38,886 bases of DNA from Bacteroidota bacterium (lineage in GTDB: Bacteria; Bacteroidota; Bacteroidia; AKYH767-A; OLB10). Within the stretch, counting starts at the first letter, position 1, and each line of letters starts with the position of its first letter. The DNA lies in contig JAKPPP010000098.1 in the NCBI GenBank assembly GCA_029547265.1, positions 1-38,886 on the forward strand, written 5' to 3'. Positions 24,201 through 31,857 of the stretch are shown here, in pieces. Position numbers and translations under genes: made by a program. The notes under the pieces were generated by a model. That model was not told the origin of the DNA and searched no databases. It saw only the letters and a program-made list of their open reading frames with translations.

Positions 24201-25192
24201 GGTACCTCAATAAAAGTGTTGGTGAAGTTCACTTGTGTTGTTAAATTATTAAATTCATAAACTCGATAAGAAATTACTTCACCAAAAGAATTGGTAATGT
24301 TCACGCCTGTCGTCACAGTCCAATCTGAAATTGTTTCAAAACCGTTATCATCTAAAATAGAAATCAGTGGTTGATATGCATCAGGATATGCATAGTAATA
24401 AACTTGAACTGTAGGTGAAAAATCTGCTGAATAGCTTGGTGTTTCTACTTGTAAAACCTTTGTGAGTCCACCGCCATCGCTTGATAGATCAAGACCTGGA
24501 CTATCAACACCATAATAATATACAGGAACAAAAGTAAATGTAGCTGTTGCAGTATCTGTAAAAGTTCCATCTGTCACAGTAGCAGTATAAGTCGTATCAT
24601 CAGAAACGCCATCAGTATCTGTGAATGTTTCTGTGCCAGGACTTGGAGATGGATCAGAAAAAATAATTCCCGAACCACTTTTGCTAAATGTGAACAATGT
24701 AAGTGGAGCTGTACCTTGGGAAATGTTCGACGAAAGATCAACGCTAGATTGAACGTCACCAACTTCATAAAGTCCATCACTTGGAGATGTATTTATGTTG
24801 GTTTGAGGTCCAACATCAGGATAAAGCATCATATCGAGAATACTTTGAACAGTAACTGGCGTTGTTCCGAGATCAGTTCCTAAAGCAATGCCTCCGACTT
24901 GCGCTGTAGTTTCGCCTTGCGGAGTATATTCGCCAGAACTTCCACCGGATGAATTTTTATTCCATTCACCCATCATCACTTCAATGACTTCACCAATTTG
25001 AACAATGCGGCCACGTTTTACTAGAACGTAGCCGATTGCCTCATCAATAGAAGTAGCTAAAATAACTGTGAAGGAATCAGCAGGATCTCTTTTGACAAAG
25101 TTAAACCGCTCAAGAGCTTCGCCAGCAGTAAATGCATGACTTTCAGTACCCTTGTGATTGGTAAAACTTTCCTGCCAAAATAAACCTGCCAC
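24197..25192 (-). CDS. Head fibre base or decoration protein with Ig-like domain
   Basis: 331 residues from a GTG behind AAGGCG. Residues about 18-75 (ALERFNFVKRDPADSF, then AIGYVLVKRGRIVQIGEVI) resemble the DUF2190-like decoration fold in the gene at 20442-20822. A Gly/Ser linker follows, then a Thr-rich Ig/PKD-like block (about 140-220, TLFTFSKSGSGIIFSD and SDDTTYTATVTDGTFTD), and a Tyr-rich C-terminal domain (VPVYYYGVDSP, VQVYYYAYPD). It would bind the capsid by its N-terminus and display the rest. Coupled by ATGA to the large fibre gene. Confidence 0.65.
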   Translation of the reverse strand: MAGLFWQESFTNHKGTESHAFTAGEALERFNFVKRDPADSFTVILATSIDEAIGYVLVKRGRIVQIGEVIEVMMGEWNKNSSGGSSGEYTPQGETTAQVGGIALGTDLGTTPVTVQSILDMMLYPDVGPQTNINTSPSDGLYEVGDVQSSVDLSSNISQGTAPLTLFTFSKSGSGIIFSDPSPSPGTETFTDTDGVSDDTTYTATVTDGTFTDTATATFTFVPVYYYGVDSPGLDLSSDGGGLTKVLQVETPSYSADFSPTVQVYYYAYPDAYQPLISILDDNGFETISDWTVTTGVNITNSFGEVISYRVYEFNNLTTQVNFTNTFIEVP

Positions 25193-25197
25193 GTAAC

Positions 25198-25665
25198 TTA
25201 CGCCTTAATGGCTTCAGCTCGTGCAAGTGAATAAGCTTGATTGTATCCTAGATTTCTTTCAGCCATCAAAACCTTAGTTCGTTCAAGAACTGTAGAAAGT
25301 TTAGCGTTTGAATCTTTGTTTTCATCTTTTTTAAATAGCGATGAATCAAATTCAATTTCCACTTTTGCCTCTTCTAGTGTTTTAATTTTATTTTCTAGTT
25401 TTTCAACTTGAGCACTCAAAGTTTTAATTGTCTTAGATGCTTCCTCAATTACTGCCGCTGCTGCAACCTCGCCGTCTTGTTTCTTTTTCTTTTCTTCATC
25501 TTCTTTGGCTTTGGCCGCTTGATCAGCTTCGCTCTTTGTACCCTCGTCATGCTTTTCTTGGCACGAACAAGCAAATTCAAAAGCTGCGTGAGCGTCTGTT
25601 TTAGAAAGCTCTACATATTTTTCTTTTTCTTCTTTGCTCATGAAGCTAAATTTTTCCATATTCAT
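25198..25665 (-). CDS. Scaffold protein from internal in-frame start
   Basis: 155 residues, the same frame as the C-terminal part of the protease fusion. The ATG at 25665 (Met188) is preceded by AAGGGAGAAATCAAA, a strong ribosome site inside the coding sequence, and lies exactly at the border of protease and scaffold parts. This is the lambda C/Nu3 arrangement, which supplies excess scaffold over protease. A second ATG two codons later (Met190) would give nearly the same product. Confidence 0.65.
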   Translation of the reverse strand: MNMEKFSFMSKEEKEKYVELSKTDAHAAFEFACSCQEKHDEGTKSEADQAAKAKEDEEKKKKQDGEVAAAAVIEEASKTIKTLSAQVEKLENKIKTLEEAKVEIEFDSSLFKKDENKDSNAKLSTVLERTKVLMAERNLGYNQAYSLARAEAIKA

Positions 25666-26226
25666 TTTGATTTCTCCCTTTTTGTTTTGGTTAACTGAAA
25701 ATATTTCCGCCGATGTATTTGGATCGGCACCGATTGGACATAGGGATACTTCCCTAATGAATCCATTTCTGAAAACGGCAATCGGAGCTTGAAACTCTTG
25801 TCCGTTAACGTTGACAGAACCTGATTTGAATCCTTGGATGTGATCCGTTTCTACATAAATGGATTGCTGCATCGGGAAGCCCTCTTTCATGAGGTTGTAG
25901 ATCTTATTGCCTTCCGCAGTATGCTCTGAAATCTTACCGGTGATTTTAATATCGTTTGAAAAGTGAAGTTTACCATTTCCGACAATTTGATTTTGATCGT
26001 GATTGTAAAAAGAAGGAACCCGTAGTGATGGGTTTTGTTTCATGGTCTTTGATCCAGCGCTTGGAACGTCAATGACAAGCTTAGAATAGATCTCGCCATC
26101 ATCAGCAATGACAAAACGATCCGTGATTTCACCACCGGAATAAGCAACGCCAGAAAATGCTCTTGAATCAGTTTCACCCGCGAAGGAAAACTGTTCTTTG
26201 CCTAACCAAATTCCATTTCCACCCAT
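25198..26226 (-). CDS. Prohead protease-scaffold fusion
   Basis: 342 residues. The N-terminal about 180 residues show the assemblin/HK97-type protease pattern: SFYNHDQN with candidate His76, QQSIYVE with candidate Ser122, and FIREVSLCPIGADPNTSAE. The C-terminal 155 residues are a helical scaffold: Lys/Glu/Ala-rich, with a coiled coil (TLSAQVEKLENKIKTLEEA). The scaffold can also start on its own at Met188 (see separate entry). It acts in procapsid assembly and maturation, between the Mu F-like gene and the head fibre genes. Confidence 0.8.
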   Translation of the reverse strand: MGGNGIWLGKEQFSFAGETDSRAFSGVAYSGGEITDRFVIADDGEIYSKLVIDVPSAGSKTMKQNPSLRVPSFYNHDQNQIVGNGKLHFSNDIKITGKISEHTAEGNKIYNLMKEGFPMQQSIYVETDHIQGFKSGSVNVNGQEFQAPIAVFRNGFIREVSLCPIGADPNTSAEIFSVNQNKKGEIKMNMEKFSFMSKEEKEKYVELSKTDAHAAFEFACSCQEKHDEGTKSEADQAAKAKEDEEKKKKQDGEVAAAAVIEEASKTIKTLSAQVEKLENKIKTLEEAKVEIEFDSSLFKKDENKDSNAKLSTVLERTKVLMAERNLGYNQAYSLARAEAIKA

Positions 26227-26244
26227 AAAGCCCCCTGTATATGA

Positions 26245-26964
26245 TTACGTTTTATCAGGTTTTGTAAAGTTATTTTTATTATCCGACATAAATTTATTCA
26301 CAACCGCAGTTTTTGTAGCGAAAGTTGTCGTTGCTTGAACGCGCAAATCGCTTGGTAAATCATTGAGTGAATTTCTAAATTGAGCATTCAAAGCAGTTTC
26401 CAATGTTCCAGGTCGTAACCCAAAACCTTTATCCGGTCGAGTTTCATTTAGATTAATTTCTGTTTTCGGAGTTGAGGCAACTTCATTTTCTGAATTCAGT
26501 GGAATGATTGTGCATCTGCAATTATAACCAAGAGGTGGGGTATGACTTAACCAAAAAGGATCATCAATAGGTAATACGATTCCATCACAAGCCGCATGGC
26601 TCTCGCGTGTGCGATCATCAAGAATTGCTTGGAATGCATATTTCGTAGAAATGCCTGTGGCTTGAGATTGCTCAACGATACCATTTGTAAAAGCCGTCGA
26701 CATGTTCGTTCGATAAACGGTTGCAAGTTGCCCTTCACCAAATGTTTCATAAAATGCTGGATCAACCGTCTCTTTCCATTTCTCAAAGCTTTCAAATTTT
26801 TCCATTCCTTTGGTCATGTCATCCATAACCTTTTTCACAAGTTCGATCTTATTTAAATTACCAACAGTAAAAGCAAGTCTTCGATATTCTTCTGGTAATT
26901 GATCATAGAAAACATCGGCCAGGACCGGCTCACCAACGTAGAAATCTTTGAATCGCTTAGACAT
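26245..26964 (-). CDS. Mu F-like minor head protein
   Basis: 239 residues from the ATG at 26964. A TTG five codons upstream is in frame but poorer. The central motif ILDDRTRESHAACDG, then DDPFWLSHTPPLGYNCRCT, is the signature of the Mu gpF/SPP1 gp7 head morphogenesis family. These are minor proteins inside the capsid near the portal, needed for head assembly or ejection. It follows the portal gene with an 8-base overlap, as in Mu. Confidence 0.85.
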   Translation of the reverse strand: MSKRFKDFYVGEPVLADVFYDQLPEEYRRLAFTVGNLNKIELVKKVMDDMTKGMEKFESFEKWKETVDPAFYETFGEGQLATVYRTNMSTAFTNGIVEQSQATGISTKYAFQAILDDRTRESHAACDGIVLPIDDPFWLSHTPPLGYNCRCTIIPLNSENEVASTPKTEINLNETRPDKGFGLRPGTLETALNAQFRNSLNDLPSDLRVQATTTFATKTAVVNKFMSDNKNNFTKPDKT

Positions 26965-28366
26965 CCTTGGCCCCCGCAATACTTGATTTCAACATTCCTT
27001 CGAGTAACGCTTCATCAAAATCAACTGTTCCTTTACGAATAAAGGCTTTGAGTTTGGCTTGAATATCTTCCGGTGATTTGCCTTCTTTGACAATCTTCGC
27101 AATTTCTTTCCCGTAATTGATTGATTCGCCGATGAATTTGTTCTCAAGCTTTTCAGCTTCACCAATTCGAGCTTGGAATTTCTCAGGACTTATAAATCTT
27201 TTTTTTTGAGCCGAAAGCTGTGAAGTAAATCTAGGTTGAGCTGAGGAAGCAATCGGAGGCTCTTGATATGTAATTTGAGTTTCATCGAAATCATATTGAT
27301 CGACAAAATATTCTTGAGTAAATCGAACACCAATACCTGAGAGAACTGCATCGCGGTCCGCAAGATCACCTTGAATACCTTTTGGTGATTGAAATTCAAA
27401 TGTAGGAACCCCACCGGTAAATTTATTAAGCTCATACAAAGTCTTGACGATGGCTTGAACTGTATCTTTGACCATGATCGAATCAGAATAGGTCTTATTC
27501 CAAGAAACACGCTCATGAACCTGCCCCAAAGAATAGGAACCATTTGAACCTGAAGTTGAGGTCAATGTTTGACCAAGTATAACGCGTAAGATTCGATTGC
27601 ATGTGATTTGATCGAAGCTTTCAAACACTGGCGTAGAACTAGTACGACCGTCGACAGTTTCAATGGTTGAACCTTTATTCAAGATAACACCGCGTGGTCG
27701 TTCGGATTCAAGGAATTCTTTCATCTTATCGATTTCAGCTTGACCTGTATTATCTCCTAAACTTAAGGCGAAAAATGGAACGCCGAACTTCTCAAGATAT
27801 TTCATCATGAACACATCGCCATTACAGCGAAGGTCATAAACATCCCAAAGACGAATCGCGAGAGGAAATCCATCAGGATATTGAGCGCTCGGTTTATTTA
27901 GAGTTACGAAATATTTGCCTTCTGTGATTGGCTTCTTGTTTAGAACCCAAACACCTTTGATTTTCTCGAAATTATCAGGATTTTCATCAATCACGGAATC
28001 GATCGTAATCCCTTTGGTAATCGGATCAGGCTTTTTATAAACGACTTGCAATGCAGACTTGCCAAAAGGAAGTGCCCACCATGCAGAGTTTAAAATGCAA
28101 TATAAATTCTTTTTGATTTGCTCGTAGATAAAATCATTTTCATTTTCGTTATCATTCCCAACAAGTGCCCATGGTGTTGCAATCAGAGCGTCAAGTCGAG
28201 TCTCGAAAGCACTTGAAATTTCTTCGTCATCAAGAATGCATCGAATGTTTTGATTGCTTGGAATTTTCTTACGTTGATATAGTTTTTTGTTATTTGTATA
28301 AAAAAATAACTGGCTATCTTTTGGATTTGCGGCGAAGCGAAAAATCTTTGAAAATAAATTAGCCAT
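26957..28366 (-). CDS. Portal protein, Mu gp29-like (DUF935)
   Basis: 469 residues. Motifs of the DUF935 portal family are visible: AWWALPFGKSALQVVY (about 94-109), YLEKFGVPFFALSLGDN (about 190-206) and GQTLTSTSGSNGSYSLGQVH (about 270-290). The last about 100 residues are helical (FQARIGEAEKLENKFIGES). The portal forms the dodecameric DNA channel at the head vertex. It overlaps the large terminase gene by 8 bases and is followed by the F-like gene, the Mu order. Confidence 0.9.
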   Translation of the reverse strand: MANLFSKIFRFAANPKDSQLFFYTNNKKLYQRKKIPSNQNIRCILDDEEISSAFETRLDALIATPWALVGNDNENENDFIYEQIKKNLYCILNSAWWALPFGKSALQVVYKKPDPITKGITIDSVIDENPDNFEKIKGVWVLNKKPITEGKYFVTLNKPSAQYPDGFPLAIRLWDVYDLRCNGDVFMMKYLEKFGVPFFALSLGDNTGQAEIDKMKEFLESERPRGVILNKGSTIETVDGRTSSTPVFESFDQITCNRILRVILGQTLTSTSGSNGSYSLGQVHERVSWNKTYSDSIMVKDTVQAIVKTLYELNKFTGGVPTFEFQSPKGIQGDLADRDAVLSGIGVRFTQEYFVDQYDFDETQITYQEPPIASSAQPRFTSQLSAQKKRFISPEKFQARIGEAEKLENKFIGESINYGKEIAKIVKEGKSPEDIQAKLKAFIRKGTVDFDEALLEGMLKSSIAGAKDV

Positions 28367-29822
28367 ATTTACGCTTACCTACTGTTACAAATCCAGATCC
28401 ACTTGTCGATCTATTTTTCAAAATGATGAGCGTCATCACAAGAGCGTCCACAAAATCGTCGTTCTTTCCTTTCGGGAAAATGAGTAATTCTTTGATGCAA
28501 TCTGAAACCCAAGATTGACCTTCAGGAAAATGTACATTGCCTGCTTCAAACAAAGGTTGCACTTCATAAAGCCGAGCTTCTTTGCTGTATTCTGGTTCAT
28601 AGGATCGAACCCCTGAGAATTCTTTGGATAGAATTTGAAGGGCCGCATGACCATTGGCTTTCTTTTCAATCGTTACACCTGATTTTGTCATCATTCGATC
28701 ATGAACAGCGGAAATAAAAGTTCGCATATGACCCATCGCTACCGGGAAATTCCATTGACCTCGAATCCTGGATTGAACGTAATAATTTGTTCCAAGTCTT
28801 GTCACATGAACCCCGACGTTGTAATCAGAATTAAGATCACCTTCAAAACTCATATCAAAGCCAAGCTCTTGATCATCATACTCAATTTTCTTCCAATCGG
28901 TTGATTGAGTAAAATATTTGATATCGGATTCCTTGATGATGTTACCGCCAGCAGGCATCGGATCTTGCTGCATCTGACCGGAATAACCAATTGAACCCAT
29001 ATCCTTCTTGTCAATATCTCGCTCTTTTTCGCCGTATCTTAACGGAAACAAAAGCTCCCCTTCTACCTTTCGTGGATCTTTAAAGCCAATAACAGAAACT
29101 GTTTCACGTGGAACATATTCCATAGGCAGAATCAAATGCTCAAATTTTTCTTCTGATTCATCCAAAATCCAACCACTTAAATCATTTTGGTGAAGACGTT
29201 GCATGATGATAACTTTGCTGCCTGTTTTTTTATTGTTTAGACGAGAACTCATTTTAGTTCTCCACCAATCAATTGCAGCATTACGCAATGCTTCTGAATA
29301 AATTTCATCAGCATTATGCGGATCATCGATAATGAGCGTGTCGCCACCTTCCCCAGTCGCAACGCCACCTACAGAAGTACTCAGTCGATAACCTGTTTTG
29401 GTGTTCTCAAATTTATGCACTGTATTTTGATCATCTCGTAATTGAATATGATTCTTGAAAAGTCGCTTGTACCAATCAGATTCAACCACAGTTCGCATTT
29501 TGATTGCATCTCGGGAAGACAGAGTTTGAGCATACGTTGCACACATAAAACGATGCTGAGGTTCTTTGATCCAAGTCCAGGCTGGCCACATGACAGAAGT
29601 CAAAATGGATTTCATCATTCGAGGGGGAATGTTGATGAGTAAATTCTGAATTTGTTTTCGAGTTACAGCCTCAAGATGTTCTGCAACAACTTCAATATGC
29701 CAATTAGAAATGAATTCAGATGGCTCGATAATATGCCAAGCTTGTTTTAAAAATTCCGCAAGTGAGCGCCTACAAAGCTCCGCATTGATTTGATCATCCG
29801 TTGGAAGAATTAATTTTTGCAT
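28359..29822 (-). CDS. Terminase large subunit
   Basis: 487 residues. The ATPase half has a Walker A variant in NIPPRMMKS (about 64-72) and Walker B TLIIDDPH (162-169). The RNase H-like nuclease half has GFDMSF with Asp323, VTIEKKANG with Glu386 and GKNDDFVDAL with Asp455/456/459. Together these pump DNA into the head and cut the concatemer. It belongs to the Terminase_6/PBSX-like group by pattern. The start overlaps the small terminase by 29 bases. Confidence 0.95.
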   Translation of the reverse strand: MQKLILPTDDQINAELCRRSLAEFLKQAWHIIEPSEFISNWHIEVVAEHLEAVTRKQIQNLLINIPPRMMKSILTSVMWPAWTWIKEPQHRFMCATYAQTLSSRDAIKMRTVVESDWYKRLFKNHIQLRDDQNTVHKFENTKTGYRLSTSVGGVATGEGGDTLIIDDPHNADEIYSEALRNAAIDWWRTKMSSRLNNKKTGSKVIIMQRLHQNDLSGWILDESEEKFEHLILPMEYVPRETVSVIGFKDPRKVEGELLFPLRYGEKERDIDKKDMGSIGYSGQMQQDPMPAGGNIIKESDIKYFTQSTDWKKIEYDDQELGFDMSFEGDLNSDYNVGVHVTRLGTNYYVQSRIRGQWNFPVAMGHMRTFISAVHDRMMTKSGVTIEKKANGHAALQILSKEFSGVRSYEPEYSKEARLYEVQPLFEAGNVHFPEGQSWVSDCIKELLIFPKGKNDDFVDALVMTLIILKNRSTSGSGFVTVGKRKYG

Positions 29823-30180
29823 TGAGCACTTGTAATTGTTTTAATTCTTGTTCGGAAAGTTCCGACAGATCTGGTTCTGGAGGTGATAGATTTTCATGAA
29901 TATATTTCTGAATTTGAGGTCCAATTGTGCGGCCAAAGAAATCTTGAATCACAGCCCAGTTTCTTTTTGTAACCGCATCCCAAAACAAAACCTCAACCAA
30001 AGGAGCCTCTGGACGAGTATAGTATTTAGCTGCATCTTCCAGCGTCATATTAAGGCCAGCTACAGCCCGATAAATATTTTCTTTTAACTGATCTCGAATA
30101 AGTTTCGCATCATAGGGCAACTTAGCTCTTGAGTTACCTTTCATTTCTTCAGGCCGATTATATTTAACTAATTGCGTCAT
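29794..30180 (-). CDS. Probable terminase small subunit
   Basis: 128 residues directly upstream of, and overlapping, the large subunit. Helical and charged. The N-terminal part is basic (EEMKGNSRAKLPYDAKLIR), followed by the helical LKENIYRAVAGLNMTLEDA. The C-terminus is acidic and Gln/Leu-rich (SELSEQELKQLQVL), as in small terminases that bind the large subunit by the C-terminus. No clear ribosome site precedes the ATG. The assignment rests on position and general form. Confidence 0.65.
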   Translation of the reverse strand: MTQLVKYNRPEEMKGNSRAKLPYDAKLIRDQLKENIYRAVAGLNMTLEDAAKYYTRPEAPLVEVLFWDAVTKRNWAVIQDFFGRTIGPQIQKYIHENLSPPEPDLSELSEQELKQLQVLNAKINSSNG

Positions 30181-30240
30181 TGTTTTTTTTGTTTATGACA
30201 CGGCAATTAAAATGTAACAAAAGTTTCCCGATTGTGCAAA

Positions 30241-30366
30241 TTACAATTTTCCATAGCTGGCCAGAATCAAAAGTATCGCTGCATAAATTACAACGAAGAT
30301 GCATAAAAACTCAACTGTGAATTCGGATAAAATAATCCAACAGAGCTTAAGAATTCTTTTTATCAT
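30241..30366 (-). CDS. Tiny membrane protein (41 residues)
   Basis: ATG at 30366 overlaps the end of the preceding small gene. A basic start (MIKRILKLCW) is followed by one long hydrophobic segment (FLCIFVVIYAAILLILASY) and GKL. Only a weak ribosome site. With the next entry it fills most of the otherwise empty stretch between 30181 and 30482; the remaining 60 bases before the small terminase show nothing clear. Confidence 0.45.
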   Translation of the reverse strand: MIKRILKLCWIILSEFTVEFLCIFVVIYAAILLILASYGKL

Positions 30367-30514
30367 CAATCAAAATCCATTCACACCTTGGAATAAAAAT
30401 TTTATCATTTGGAAGTTTAAATTTCTTAGTATTTAGAATTGGCCTGTGTGATTCAGGTAAATGTTCATATCCTGGAATAAATTTATATTTCTTTTGTTTT
30501 TTCTTCATTTTCAT
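30347..30514 (-). CDS. Small basic protein (55 residues)
   Basis: Two in-frame ATGs (30514 and 30508) follow CAGGAAA. The ribosome site is better spaced for the second. The start is very basic (MKMKKKQKKYKFIPGYE), the rest mixed (PILNTKKFKLPNDKIF, then CEWILIDDKKNS). Starts inside the end of the 80-residue gene and overlaps the start of the tiny membrane protein. Function unknown. Confidence 0.5.
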   Translation of the reverse strand: MKMKKKQKKYKFIPGYEHLPESHRPILNTKKFKLPNDKIFIPRCEWILIDDKKNS

Positions 30515-30725
30515 TTTCCTGATGTTCGATTTTCACTCTTTCGATTTCAAGTTGCAGAGCCTGAAATATTTCAAGCAATGCATCATAATTGCAATCGAGA
30601 CGTAGATATTTTTGATCACCCTCATCTTGAAAAACAGCAAAAGTATATTCATCATTTTTGTGTTTTCTTATTTCCAAAAATCCATCATGGAATGTTCTCA
30701 AAAATATTGTTTCCTCATTTTTCAT
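30483..30725 (-). CDS. Uncharacterised 80-residue protein
   Basis: Strong GGAG site and ATGA overlap with the replication protein. Sequence suggests a small beta-sheet domain (TIFLRTFHDGFLEIRKHK, then YTFAVFQDEGDQKYLRL) and a C-terminal acidic helix (FQALQLEIERVKIEHQENE). Coupling to the initiator suggests a role in replication or its control, but no family is recognised. Confidence 0.65.
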   Translation of the reverse strand: MKNEETIFLRTFHDGFLEIRKHKNDEYTFAVFQDEGDQKYLRLDCNYDALLEIFQALQLEIERVKIEHQENENEEKTKEI

Positions 30726-31621
30726 TTTTGTTCTCCTTTTTGTGCATATAAATACTCGTTTTTAAAGTCCTTTTTTATATTATTCAAAGCAAAATCATTT
30801 GCTTGTCCGATTGTCATAGGACCACCAATCTTAGAAAGTGCGACACGACCTAGCTGTGAAATACCCTCAATTCTTTGGCCAGACCCACTACGTTTGATTG
30901 AAGTTAGTATGGTGCCCCATTCCATTTGCCAAGCTTCGATCGTCGATTCTGGGGCATTTGTGGAAGTTTTTTCTGGTCGAGCTGAATCCTGATTGCGATT
31001 AAACCAATTCACTAAGAATCGTTCGTAGTTTGATTTTTTATTTTTGGGGTTTGCAAGTAACCAGGCTTCGGCCTTTGCAATTTGTTCTTTGAGGTTTAAT
31101 GCGGGAAAAGCTTTTTGCCATTTTTCAAAATGTTCAGGATTTATGTTTTCAAGATTCCCTTTTTCAGAAAGTGAAATCTTCAACCTTGCTACTTTTTTTG
31201 TAGCAAGGTCAATTCCATTCTCCATATGTCCATTCTCCATACTCCATAATCCAGCGTTCTCCTCGCGGTCATGACCGTTAGAACTTGCGGCTATGACCGC
31301 GAATGGTATTTCTGAAGGGGGTTCTTTGTGGTAAGGTCGTTGATATTTAAGGAAGTTTTTGCTTTGGATGTATCTCTTGCCATCTGTGGAATACCTGTGG
31401 ATAAATCCCTTGTCATGAAGCTCTGTCAATGCTGCGTCAATGTTGATCGACTTGTAAGGAAAAACCTCAGCTTTGATGAATTTGGGTCGATCCTCTAACC
31501 TTCCTTCACGGTCACATAGGGTCCAAATTCCGATCCAAAGAAGTTTTAAAGTGTCGGATAATTGGTCATCTATTTTTTCATCTTTGAAAAATTCAGGCTT
31601 GATTGTTCTTATCCTAGCCAT
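30722..31621 (-). CDS. Replication initiation protein (lambda O-like role)
   Basis: 299 residues. The N-terminus (MARIRTIKPEFFKDEKID, then LWIGIWTLCDREGRLEDRP and IKAEVFPYKSINIDAALTEL) is the well-known phage replisome-organiser winged-helix module, ending in GKRYIQSKNFLKYQRPYH. A variable linker (about 107-148) contains SMENGHMENGIDLATKKVA. The C-terminal part (KWQKAFPALNLKEQIAKAE) resembles the helicase-loader-contact region of similar proteins. The linker DNA holds hairpins and repeats that look like an origin, as ori lies within lambda O. First large gene of the minus-strand unit. Confidence 0.8.
   Translation of the reverse strand: MARIRTIKPEFFKDEKIDDQLSDTLKLLWIGIWTLCDREGRLEDRPKFIKAEVFPYKSINIDAALTELHDKGFIHRYSTDGKRYIQSKNFLKYQRPYHKEPPSEIPFAVIAASSNGHDREENAGLWSMENGHMENGIDLATKKVARLKISLSEKGNLENINPEHFEKWQKAFPALNLKEQIAKAEAWLLANPKNKKSNYERFLVNWFNRNQDSARPEKTSTNAPESTIEAWQMEWGTILTSIKRSGSGQRIEGISQLGRVALSKIGGPMTIGQANDFALNNIKKDFKNEYLYAQKGEQK
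31183..31301. other. Candidate replication origin inside the initiator gene
   Basis: Within about 120 bases are: a perfect 10-base-pair hairpin with a seven-T loop (31183-31192 / 31200-31209); a 13-base direct repeat TCCATTCTCCATA at 31214-31226 and 31229-31241 plus a third CTCCATA at 31242-31248; a 12-base palindrome CGGTCATGACCG at 31266-31277; and a 9-base inverted pair CGCGGTCAT / ATGACCGCG at 31264-31272 and 31293-31301. All lie in the linker-coding middle of the initiator gene. Origin function is inferred by analogy with lambda. Confidence 0.55.
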
Positions 31622-31770
31622 ACAAAACCTTTCTGCCCCCGCAGTTTATCGATGATCTTTGGGAGACGAAAGACAAACCACGGAGGCAAACCCTTTTTAT
31701 CGGGAACTGTAAAATTTTGTAGGAGCATCCCAAAGATCATTAAAAACAGTAAACTCCAGTTGCGTTTCAT
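31609..31770 (-). CDS. Small membrane-anchored protein at the head of the late unit
   Basis: 53 residues from the ATG at 31770, overlapping the initiator start by 13 bases. Basic start, one hydrophobic helix (about 5-20, WSLLFLMIFGMLLQNF), then a basic, Pro-rich tail (DKKGLPPWFVFRLPKIIDK). No strong ribosome site is visible and the ATG lies only about 16 bases after a TATAAT, so the mRNA would be nearly leaderless. A 13-base inverted repeat lies within it. Confidence 0.45.
   Translation of the reverse strand: MKRNWSLLFLMIFGMLLQNFTVPDKKGLPPWFVFRLPKIIDKLRGQKGFVWLG
31652..31740. repeat. 13-base inverted repeat with 63-base spacer
   Basis: ATGATCTTTGGGA at 31652-31664 and its exact reverse complement at 31728-31740. 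Located between the initiator start and the divergent promoters. Could be a looping operator, an initiator-binding site or a long stem in the leader RNA. Confidence 0.7.
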
Positions 31771-31785
31771 TGTCAAAAAATAAAT

Positions 31786-31791
31786 ATTATA
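31786..31791 (-). promoter_or_regulatory. Candidate -10 for the minus-strand unit
   Basis: A perfect TATAAT on the minus strand, 16 bases before the ATG at 31770. The -35 at 17 spacing (TCAAAA, 31814-31809) is weak, which would suit an activated or late promoter. Confidence 0.4.
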
Positions 31792-31798
31792 ATTTTAT

Positions 31799-31827
31799 TT
31801 GACACCATTTTTGATATCATTTATGAT
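31799..31827 (+). promoter_or_regulatory. Strong early promoter with overlapping palindromes
   Basis: TTGACA at 31799-31804, 17-base spacer, TATGAT at 31822-31827: nearly consensus sigma-70. The spacer contains the palindrome TGATATCA (31812-31819), and ATCAT-TT-ATGAT (31816-31827) covers the -10, both placed where a repressor would block polymerase. It faces the early gene starting at 31858. Confidence 0.75.
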
Positions 31828-31857
31828 GTTTTTATAAGTAGAAAGAAAGGAAACAGA

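Noticed and set aside
29794..29822. Possible frameshift between small and large terminase
   Set aside because: The 29-base overlap has ordinary start context for the large subunit and no slip heptamer; simple coupled translation explains it.
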